42,944 nucleotides of DNA, taken from the NCBI GenBank assembly GCA_021201865.1, contig JAJQEE010000204.1, positions 1 through 42,944 of the forward strand, in the 5' to 3' direction. The stretch is from Tannerellaceae bacterium. Its GTDB lineage: Bacteria; Bacteroidota; Bacteroidia; Bacteroidales; Tannerellaceae. Made by a program: the position numbers and the translations under genes. Below, one piece after another: positions 26,824 to 34,633 of the stretch (its first letter is position 1; each line of letters starts with the position of its first letter). A model generated the notes under the pieces. That model did no database searches and was not told the DNA's origin. It was given only the letters and a program-made list of their open reading frames with translations.

Positions 26824-27813
26824 ATGAAGAAGATAGAATATATACTCTTATTATTTGCATGGATCATCTCTTTTTCCGGGTGTGTGAAGGAAAATCTGGA
26901 TGATTGTCCTCCCATTGCCGAGCCGGGAATGGAAGAAAAAGATGAACGTTATTTATACTTTAGGCTTAGAAACAGTGCTTCAACTTTTGAGCGGGAAGTA
27001 GAGAATCTGACTTTGTTTGCCTATGATGGAAATAATCAGTATGTAAAAGATACCATCTTATCCCGAAGTGAACTCCAGGCAAGTAATTACCGGTTTAATA
27101 TGACAGACTGAAAAACTGTAGGAGAGGAGTTTCATCACATGGTTGCCGTAATGAATTTGTCGGATAATTATCTGATCGAAAATGAACATTCTAAACTTGA
27201 ATTCAGAAAATCGGTAGTCACTACCAGACCGGATACGGTGGATTATCAGTTGGATAATGTTTATTTAGGAGAAATTGAATTTAAGATTCCGGTTAAAGCT
27301 ATACTCTATGATACACTTGAGTTAGTACATAATATAAATCATGTACTGCTGGAAATTGAATTTCAGGATGGATGCGAGATGGCGGCCAATTCATCTATCG
27401 TACCTTTTCTCAGAGGGACGAATGGAACCTATAATGCTTTTAATGAATGTGTAGGACAAAACAGGATTGTATATGAACCTTATGCCTGTCTCAGTGCGAC
27501 ACTACCGGTATTAAGATATAATTTTACTACATTGAAAATGTATATAGGAGATGATTTGGATATTGTCATACAACAGTATGAAGAGGGAAAGCTGGAGTCT
27601 GTACGGGAGGTAACCTTGCGGTTAACAGAGTATCTGTCACAACTGGTAGACAGTAGCGGTAAATATTTGTATGCAACAGATGAAGATCTTGAAGTAGCGG
27701 CGATCTCAGCAGACGATCCGTATGTGATCCGGGTGGTGTTGGATTGTGATTTTGCTATTGCAGAGATAAGAGTAAATAATTGGTTTGTGATCGGTCCGGG
27801 AGTGGATCTCTGA
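26824..27813 (+). pseudogene. Mfa2/FimB-family fimbrial anchor with an in-frame TGA
   Basis: A lipoprotein that in Mfa/Fim systems caps and anchors the fimbria at the outer membrane. The signal peptide and lipobox lead to Cys20 (SFSG-CVKENLDDC), and C-x(7)-C spacing with DDC is typical of the family. The reading frame is interrupted once, by TGA at 27109-27111, exactly where a Trp (TGG) fits: NMTD-[W]-KTVGEEFHHMVAVMNL. Without it the product is 329 residues, a normal size. The second part is in the same frame, so one substitution explains everything. The N-terminal 95 residues alone should be non-functional; re-initiation at 27139 would lack the lipid anchor. Strain-level loss or a base error are both possible. 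Confidence 0.85.
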
Positions 27814-27825
27814 TTAGTCTCCCTA

Positions 27826-27877
27826 ATGAAATAAAAAAGGGAAATCCTATTCACAGGATTTCCCTTTTTTATTTCAT
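27826..27877. terminator. Bidirectional rho-independent terminator
   Basis: A perfect 23-base stem (atgaaataaaaaagggaaat... and complement) with a short loop, flanked by A- and T-rich arms. It separates the anchor gene on + from the fossil gene on -. Confidence 0.85.
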
Positions 27878-27888
27878 GGATAGACCAT

Positions 27889-28086
27889 TTATTGATGTGC
27901 ACCCAGTTGTTCCCTTATGACTGTTTCAGCAATCCAGGTAATTACATTATTCAACAAAATATCCGGAGTTCTCGCCGGGTTGATGATTCCGTTTCCGGAG
28001 AACGGACTGGTCTGATCATCATATTGAGATTCCGCCGGGAACAGATAAGGATCCCCTATATAGATCACCCGTTGATTGAGATCTAT
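27889..28086 (-). pseudogene. 3' fragment of a fimbrial tip-like lipoprotein gene
   Basis: On the minus strand this reads DLNQRVIYIGDPYLFPAESQ, continues with DDQTSPFSGNGIINPARTPD and ends at EQLGAHQ. It is nearly identical to the last ~65 residues of the gene at 28417-30610. Everything upstream is missing. The break lies at about 28086, where a truncated MITE-like fragment begins. It is a fossil of a third tandem copy. Confidence 0.85.
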
Positions 28087-28103
28087 CTAAAGCGCTTAAC
28101 CCG

Positions 28104-28176
28104 GCCTGTCTGGGTATGAGGATCTCCAGATCCAACATATAAAAATCCTGATTCATATATATTTTAAAGCGGATCA
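28104..28176. repeat. Truncated copy of the 6336-6441 hairpin element
   Basis: From gcctgtctgggtatgaggat to aaagcggatcac it matches the left arm and centre of the element at 6336-6441 with few changes. The right arm is absent. It abuts the broken end of the fossil gene, suggesting that insertion or recombination here removed the rest of it. Confidence 0.78.
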
Positions 28177-28209
28177 CAAATCCCTTTCGAAGCTTAGTGT
28201 TTTTTTGGT

Positions 28210-28287
28210 TCACGTGTGTGATCCCATCGGTTCACGCACGTGATCCCATGGGATCACGTGCGTGAACCGATGGGATCACACACGTGA
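28210..28287. repeat. Perfect 78-bp palindrome without spacer
   Basis: Bases 28210-28248 are the exact reverse complement of 28249-28287, with the centre in CCATGG. Each 39-base arm consists of two similar units, TTCACGTGTGTGATCCCATC and TTCACGCACGTGATCCCAT, so it is a palindrome of repeats. It can extrude as a cruciform. No coding frame is present. Confidence 0.93.
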
Positions 28288-28335
28288 GAGACGAAGTCTT
28301 TATGCCTACTAAATAGAAAAAGTGTCTTTACCTTA

Positions 28336-28394
28336 TCATAAAAATAACGAGGGGTGATCGAATGCTTTATTTCATGTCGGTCACCCATCGTTAT
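28336..28394 (-). terminator. Rho-independent terminator of the tip-like lipoprotein operon
   Basis: On the minus strand, ataacgatgggtgaccga pairs imperfectly with tcgatcacccctcgttat and is followed by tttttatg. It lies 23 bases after the stop codon at 28417. Confidence 0.7.
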
Positions 28395-28416
28395 GCTGTT
28401 CCAAATGAACCGCGGA

Positions 28417-30610
28417 TTAATTGCCTGCCGCCAGCTTTTCGCCGATTACTGTTTCAGCGATCCAGGTCAGCACATTGTTTAACAGAATATCCGGAGTTCT
28501 TGCCGGGTTGATGATTCCATCACCGGAAAACAGGCTGGTCTGGTCATCATATTGTGAATCTGCCGGGAATAAATAAGGATCTCCCAGATAGATCACCCGC
28601 TGGTCTATATCTACTCCGAAAATGATCTCATTTTCATTATTACTGTTCACCAGGATAGGAGAAACAGTGGAATTCCCCCCCCTGTGTCCTGTTTAAGGAA
28701 TAAATATCTGTTACGGTCGTGATCAGAGCACTTAAACCACTGTTCGGATCTATGGCCCCGAAAGGACCGTTAGAGACAAAAGAAGGAACCTGCGGAGATA
28801 AAAGGTGTTTGGGACTGCTGCCTGAAAGTCCTCCACGGGTTTTACCTAATGCGTTGATCAGGTTTACTTCATGCAAATAGGCTATCAATACCCGGTTCGG
28901 ACTTTTTTCCAGCCATTCGACTAACATCTGAGCCTGTGCAGCCGTACAGTTGTATTGAGGAGAGATCAGGATTCCATCAAACAGTTCTGCCATTTGTGCA
29001 GTCAGGTTTGTACTGGTAGGTAAAGCCGACATGGAAAAACCGCCAAATGCGATCTTTCCGTCTTTCCCATAATAATCTTCATTTTTCATAAAATTCCTCA
29101 GTACGCGGGAAATCGCATCGTCATCCTGGCTCCCCTGTGACAGCAGATCATCTCCCAGGTTGCCAATTAATCCGATAAAGCTGAACATACTGACATATTT
29201 CCCTTCATGCAGGTTTCTGGCTAATTGAGTGATTTTGATCCGGAACGTAAGCCCACCGGCTGAAATCATAAAATATTCATGCCGTTCGGTTGCTCCACTA
29301 CCGGAGTTTTCTGCGATAGCCGTGATGAACAGATGATCCCCATTATTCTCAACCCGGAAATATTCACTGGTAACAGATCCTTCGTTAATTCCTACCGGAC
29401 TGCCCTGTAAAGTTCCGTCTGCTTTTACCCACTGGATCGTATAATTATCATAAGTGGTATTAATTGTTATGGTTTGGGTGGCTCCGATATAGTAAGCCAC
29501 GGTGGCGTCGTGGGGAGACATAGACAAATACTTATCTCCTCCGGGACCATAAATGATTTTCGTGTCATCATCGATTTCCCATTCATACACCTCCGCTGTA
29601 ATATATAAAGAAGTGGCCTCTTCCGGTTCTTTGGTTCCTTCCTGGGTAATGTCAGTGATGTTGATCTGGTAGGTATGGTTTCGCAGAACCTGGCCTATAT
29701 GACCACCCTGCCCATCCTGGAAATCGACCCGGTAGTAAGACACTGTTGTGTTGGCCGGATTATCTCCGAGATAAATACCTCCGATAATTACACAGGTAGC
29801 CTCTTCGGATTGTTGAACAGGATCTGTGTAAGCCACTGATTCCGGAAGGTAGATCCCGGAAAGGGTATAAACAGGCGACGTGTTGTTTCCGGTAGCTATC
29901 CTGTCCGTCGTGATCGTATTGGCAGAGCCGGCAGGGATACTGGGAACAGTTACTTTGACATTGGTTTTATCGTAATCCGAAGGAATCACCTGGATGGATG
30001 ATTGGGCCCGATGTACTTCCATACTTTTTAGCAGGAACCGTTCATCCCAGTCAAAACCCGGATTTTCTTTCAGATTAACTCCTACGGTAGCCATCGAACG
30101 TAACATCCGGACCGGGATCGTGATCTCTTCTCCGGAGCTGAGTCCCTGTGTCCGGGTGGCTTCTCCAAACATTGGAATATACTCCGGACCGGATTCGGTG
30201 TAGGAAGAGACGATTCGTTGGATGATATCCTCTTCTTTTTCTCCCGCTGCCAGACCGGGTAGATCTGTATTGGCAAGCAGGTAGAACCGGATATTCCCGC
30301 TGGTGGGCTCCATGGTGGATGAATAGATATTACTTCCTTTATCCGTAATCTCCACTTCATGACTGTATTCATAATCCCCACTATTCTCAGTCAGGACCAA
30401 TACTCTTAGTTGATTGATCACTCCTTCGGTAGCCGCACTGGCCCGGGTAGTCATGGCACTAACATTCAGTGTGAAGTTCACCCGTGATTTCCCTTCCGGT
30501 ACAGGTGTGGTACCCGGGTCTGTCCTGTCCGAATCCGAACAGGAGAAAAGTGCTGTCAGTAAAAGAGAAAAAGTGATCAGCGTTATATATTTGAATTGTA
30601 TGTTGTTCAT
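28417..30610 (-). CDS. Fimbrial tip-like lipoprotein with BACON-like and amidotransferase-like domains, one G8 frameshift
   Basis: The signal peptide ends in a lipobox at Cys24 (ALFS-CSDSD). Residues ~40-355 resemble FimA/Mfa1 lectin-like fimbrillin domains (INQLRVLVLTE..., YLLANTD, IPMFGEA, ATVGVNL). Residues ~360-465 look like a BACON/Ig-type domain ending RIKITQL. Residues ~470-730 are an alpha/beta domain (VSMFSFIGLIGNLGDDLL, FDGILISPQ, VLIAYLH, EIIFGVDIDQRVIYLGD, LLNNVLTWI), with the layout of class I glutamine-amidotransferase/ThuA-like folds. As written the frame breaks at C8 (28675-28682). Seven bases give GGNSTVSPILVNS and a 730-residue product, matching the 731-residue upstream paralogue. 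The surface adhesin or tip role is inferred. No Cys-His-Glu triad is recognised, so enzyme activity is doubtful. Confidence 0.82.
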
Positions 30611-30661
30611 AAGATATATCCTCTTATTAATTGAAAAATAAATATACTTTCTCTCTGTGTT

Positions 30662-32857
30662 TTAAGCATCCGGTGCCAGTTTTTCCCCGATTACCGTATC
30701 CGCCATCCAGGAGATCAGATTTCCCATCAGGATATCAAAAGCTTTATTCACATTCCCATTTCCGGTTAAGAGACCGGACGTTTTAAACCAGGTGGTGTTG
30801 GCATAATAAATGATCCGTTTATCCAGGTCCACACTCATCACCATCTGATCCGTATTCCCGTTAATGACGAGGATCGGGGTTAAATGAGGATTGGCTGTGC
30901 GGCTGATGTAGTAACTGGTTCCTACCGCATTGATCGTAGTTCCTGTTGTCAATTCTCCGAAAGGACCTTTTCGTATGAAAGAAGGGATATCTGAAGCAAT
31001 GGCATATTGACTGCTATTGGAAAATTTAGGTGATCCCCATTCAAATTCACAATTTACTCCCAGTGAAGTTTCCATATAAGGATTATCAAACACAGTCATT
31101 AATATGCGCTGCGGAGAAAACCGTAACCATTCACTCAGGTTCTTAAACATCTCTGTTGAATAGGCTTCATAGCTGGGATAGGCATTATTGGGATTGACCC
31201 AGGCTGTTCCCTCCTGAATAAGGATAATATCGAATAAGTCTGCCAGACGGGTGGTCATAGGAGATGCGGAACTATATAAACCGGCTATTTTGAATCCTCC
31301 GAATGCTAATTTCCCTCCCGGACCAAAAAGAGAGGTGTTTTTGATAAAATCTTTGAGTGGTTGCATAGTCGTTGGATAGGTGGCAATAGACATGATTTCA
31401 TCTCCCAGGTCCGCATTTAAATCACAATAACTGAAAATCACAATGTTTTCTTTGTCATAGGTTACATGGGTTTTCTGGATAATCGTGATCACTAACTGGA
31501 TCGTATTCAAGGTGATCATCGCTTTTTCCCTGCGTTCTGTTCCTGTCAGGTTATTCTCCAGTGCTGTTACGGTAATGGAAGACCCGTCCGCTGCTATGGA
31601 TAAGGAAAAATGAGTCCCTTCTACCGCAGCACCACCCCAGGTCATCGTTGCTTTCCCGGAGACAACCTGATGATTATCATCCACCCATTGAATGAAATAG
31701 GGATCCGGATCGCTCTCTACAGTGATCGTTTGAGTAGCCTCTTCGTAATAATTGACATAAATACTACTGGTCTCTACCGCTAAATAGGAACCGTCCGGCC
31801 CATGAATCTCCCCACTGTCTTCATCATCTAAAATAATGATATTGGTTCCCATGTTTTTACCGGGTTTACTACCTGCTTCTTCTACCGAACTTTCTCCCGG
31901 GCCACTTACATCTGCAATCGAAACCATATACTTATGATTCCTTAGCAATTGTCCGAATTGATCATTCGCAGAGGTTTTGAAATCAACCCGGTAGTAGGTA
32001 ACTTCCGTGTTACCGGGATCATCCCCTATATAGATCCCTCCGATGATCAGGCTCGTAGCCTGTGAAGTTTGTTCACTTTCGTGGATGATCATCTCGGATT
32101 CAGGAAGATACAGACCCGCTAAAGTTGTGGCATCGTTCTCATTTGTAACAGCCGAAGTGGTCAGGGTAGTACTGCCGGCCGGGACACTGGGAGAACTGAC
32201 CACTTTATTCCCTGCCGGATTCTCCGTATAGGCATCCGGTATCACCTGAATAAGTGAATTGGCCCGGACAGCCTGTATATTTTTCAGTTTAAATTTACTG
32301 GTGGCTTCATTAGCTACAGATACATCCACCGTGGCTAATGCACGCAGCATATAAACCGTCCGGCTTTCATTTCCGCCGGAAGCCAACTGGTTAAAGGAGG
32401 CTTCTCCATACATGGGGAGATATTCCGGACCCGCGGCTGGAAAGGGAACCGTAAGTAAAGAGATCATCTCTTCGTAAGAATCTCCGGCCGTAATAGCTGA
32501 AATATCCGTTACGTTCCCTATTAAACAGGTCTTTACTTTGGAATCTGTAGCCTGCAAACTGGCTTCAAAGGTATTATTCCCTAACGAAGTAGCTGTTACA
32601 GGATATTTATATAAATATGTACCGGGTGTACTACTTTCTTCAAAGACCAGGATCATTAACTGGTTGATTGTTTTTTCCGTAGCCACTGTAGCCCTGCTTT
32701 CCACCTGTGCCGCCTTTACCTGGAAAGAGATGATTGTTTTTCCCCCGGAACCTGTTGGGATCCGGGAATCATCTGTCTGATCGGAACAGGCTCCTAATAG
32801 CAAACATCCTATTAGCAAAGCGAATCCTTTTATATTGAGTTTCTTTTTCATCATCAC
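30662..32857 (-). CDS. Fimbrial tip-like lipoprotein, intact paralogue
   Basis: A 731-residue lipoprotein (lipobox LLLGA-CSDQ, Cys24) with the same three-part layout as the gene 51 bases downstream. The FimA/Mfa1-like region (~35-345) includes INQLMILVFEE and ATVDVSV. The BACON-like domain (~365-465) is TQTITVESDPDPYFIQWVDD through QLVITIIQK. The alpha/beta domain (~470-731) has IVIFSYCDLNADLGDEIM, IILIQEG, WLRFSPQRILMTVFD, VMSVDLDKRIIYYAN and LMGNLISWMADTVIG. It is the first gene of a two-gene minus-strand operon facing the shaft and anchor genes. A tip adhesin or accessory subunit presented at the fimbrial end is likely; ligand and fold are unproven. Confidence 0.83.
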   Translation of the reverse strand: MMMKKKLNIKGFALLIGCLLLGACSDQTDDSRIPTGSGGKTIISFQVKAAQVESRATVATEKTINQLMILVFEESSTPGTYLYKYPVTATSLGNNTFEASLQATDSKVKTCLIGNVTDISAITAGDSYEEMISLLTVPFPAAGPEYLPMYGEASFNQLASGGNESRTVYMLRALATVDVSVANEATSKFKLKNIQAVRANSLIQVIPDAYTENPAGNKVVSSPSVPAGSTTLTTSAVTNENDATTLAGLYLPESEMIIHESEQTSQATSLIIGGIYIGDDPGNTEVTYYRVDFKTSANDQFGQLLRNHKYMVSIADVSGPGESSVEEAGSKPGKNMGTNIIILDDEDSGEIHGPDGSYLAVETSSIYVNYYEEATQTITVESDPDPYFIQWVDDNHQVVSGKATMTWGGAAVEGTHFSLSIAADGSSITVTALENNLTGTERREKAMITLNTIQLVITIIQKTHVTYDKENIVIFSYCDLNADLGDEIMSIATYPTTMQPLKDFIKNTSLFGPGGKLAFGGFKIAGLYSSASPMTTRLADLFDIILIQEGTAWVNPNNAYPSYEAYSTEMFKNLSEWLRFSPQRILMTVFDNPYMETSLGVNCEFEWGSPKFSNSSQYAIASDIPSFIRKGPFGELTTGTTINAVGTSYYISRTANPHLTPILVINGNTDQMVMSVDLDKRIIYYANTTWFKTSGLLTGNGNVNKAFDILMGNLISWMADTVIGEKLAPDA

Positions 32858-33110
32858 CTAATTATTAACCTAAAAGTAAAACAGGATAAGATCTAAAAGG
32901 TTGACAGTGAAATAATAAAGTAGTTATATAGAAGTTAAGGTTCTCTTTTTGAAGGAAATGAGAATAGAATAAAGAATGAAAAAATATGAAATAGGATTAT
33001 ATTTATATATTTTTACGATCTGTAATGCAGCATATCAGGAGGATGAACCCCTATTTATCGCCTGTATTCCAAGTGTGAAAAACCATTAATGAAAACTTAT
33101 ATTTACTATC

Positions 33111-34493
33111 ATGATCACCTTAAAAGAAAAAAATCGGTTATGGCTTTGGAGACATGGCCTCTTCTATGTTCTGGAAGCTTTTTGGTTCCTATTTAATGAT
33201 CTTTTATACAGATGTGTTCGGACTTCCGGCAGCGGCAGTCGGAACGATGTTTTTCATTACCCGTATCTGGGATTCCGTTACTGACCCGGTAGTGGGAGTG
33301 ATCGCGGACAGGACTCATACCCGCTGGGGAAAGTTCCGTCCTTATTTATTGTGGTTAGCCATTCCTTTTGCCTTCATCGGAGTCATTACTTTTTTTTTAC
33401 GCCGGATCTGAGTCCTACCGGTAAACTGGTATATGCTTATATCACCTATTCTCTGATGATGTTGGTTTACTCAGGGGTAAATGTACCGTATGCTTCTTTG
33501 TTAGGAGTGATGAGTCCGGACCCAAAAGAACGAAATACACTTTCTGCTTATCGTATGTCTTTCGCTTATATAGGTAGCTTTCTGGCCCTGCTTCTTTTTA
33601 TGCCCATGGTGAATCTCTTTAGCGGAGGTAGTAAAGAGATCGCTGACCAGCAATATGGCTGGCTGATGAGCGTATTAGTGATCGCTATCGTCTGTGCGAT
33701 CCTGTTTTATTTCTGTTTTTCTTTTACCCGCGAACGGGTGAAACCGCTTAAAGAAGAACAAAATCCGTTGAAAGAAGATCTAAAAGACCTGGTGAAAAAC
33801 AGACCCTGGTGGATCTTATTAGGCGCAGGGATCGCGGCGTTGGTATTTAACTCTATCCGGGATGGAGCCACTGTCTACTATTTCAAATATTTTGTGGTAG
33901 AGGAGAATATCGGAAGTATCACGCTGCTAAGTATTCCGTTTGTCTTAAGTGGATTGTATCTGGCTATTGGGCAGGCAGCTAATATCATAGGGGTTATCCT
34001 GGCAGCTCCGGTCAGTAACCGGATCGGGAAGAAGAATACCTATATGGGAGCGATGGCGATGGCTACGGTGTTAAGCATGATCTTTTACTGGTTTGACAGG
34101 GATCAGTTGGTCTGGATCTTTATTTTTCAGGTCCTGATCAGTATTTGTGCCGGAAGCATCTTTCCCCTGTTATGGTCTATGTATGCAGATTGTGCGGACT
34201 ATTCCGAACTGAAGACCGGTAACCGGGCCACCGGATTGATTTTCAGTTCGTCTTCCATGAGCCAGAAATTCGGCTGGGCATTAGGGAGTGCCATGACCGG
34301 ATGGTTACTGGCTTATTACGGATTCCAGGCCAACGCAGTACAATCCGCTGAATCCATCCACGGAATCCGGATGTTCCTGAGCTTCTTCCCGGCCATCGGA
34401 ACCGTCCTGTCTGTCATTTTCATCAGCCTTTACCCACTAAGTGAAAAGAAAATGAAGCAGGTTACTCAGGAGTTGGAAGCGTTACGTAAATAA
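33111..34493 (+). CDS. GPH-family sugar:cation symporter, two homopolymer frameshifts
   Basis: An inner-membrane glycoside-pentoside-hexuronide transporter. The family loop [20 protein letters not shown] followed by [11 protein letters not shown] is complete. Three frames must be joined. One base fewer in A7 (33127-33133) gives [20 protein letters not shown], the usual GPH start. A length change in T9 (33390-33398; to 7 or 10) joins GVITFF to [15 protein letters not shown]. The corrected protein is about 459-460 residues, typical for the family. As written, no single frame is full length. It lies upstream of a GH127 arabinofuranosidase, so arabinose, xylose or short arabinosides are likely cargo (inference). 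Confidence 0.87.
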
Positions 34494-34537
34494 GGGCTAT
34501 TCGTTATTTTATGGATTGTTTTTCATGGATTTATTGG

Positions 34538-34567
34538 TTGGAAATTCAATCTTTTTTTCTTTATTTG
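34538..34567 (+). promoter_or_regulatory. Probable promoter of the GH127 gene
   Basis: TTG at 34538-34540 and TTTATTTG at 34560-34567 (one mismatch to TAnnTTTG) are 19 bases apart. The start of GH127 follows 66 bases downstream. Confidence 0.45.
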
Positions 34568-34584
34568 CAGAATATGTACAAAGT

Positions 34585-34596
34585 ACACTTTAAGTG
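34585..34596. promoter_or_regulatory. Operator-like inverted repeat ACACTTTAAGTG
   Basis: CACTT-T-AAGTG is a near-perfect inverted repeat placed just after the probable transcription start. The same 12-mer occurs at 38437-38448, a related string at 15876-15885 in the xyl operator, and another at 8-19. It may be a pentose-responsive repressor site. Confidence 0.4.
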
Positions 34597-34633
34597 AACT
34601 GTAGGATGATTACCCAGATAAATCGATACTTAT

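Larger units (their letters stand above)
27814..28416. other. Debris interval between two convergent fimbrial units
   Basis: It contains, in order, a bidirectional terminator, the fossil 3' gene end, an MITE-like fragment, a 78-bp palindrome and the terminator of the following minus-strand gene. No intact gene is present. The density of inverted repeats is the highest in the window. Confidence 0.7.

Noticed and set aside
27109..27111. UGA recoding (selenocysteine or reassigned Trp)
   Set aside because: UGA ends other genes here normally (e.g. xylR-independent stops such as the M1 and MFS frames) and no SECIS-like element or conserved Cys/Sec position is evident.
28210..28287. CRISPR-like repeat array
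   Set aside because: The four units are arranged as a palindrome with no unique spacers.
33154..34493. Two separate small membrane proteins in the GPH locus
   Set aside because: The pieces overlap in adjacent frames at a T9 run and together give one complete GPH transporter.
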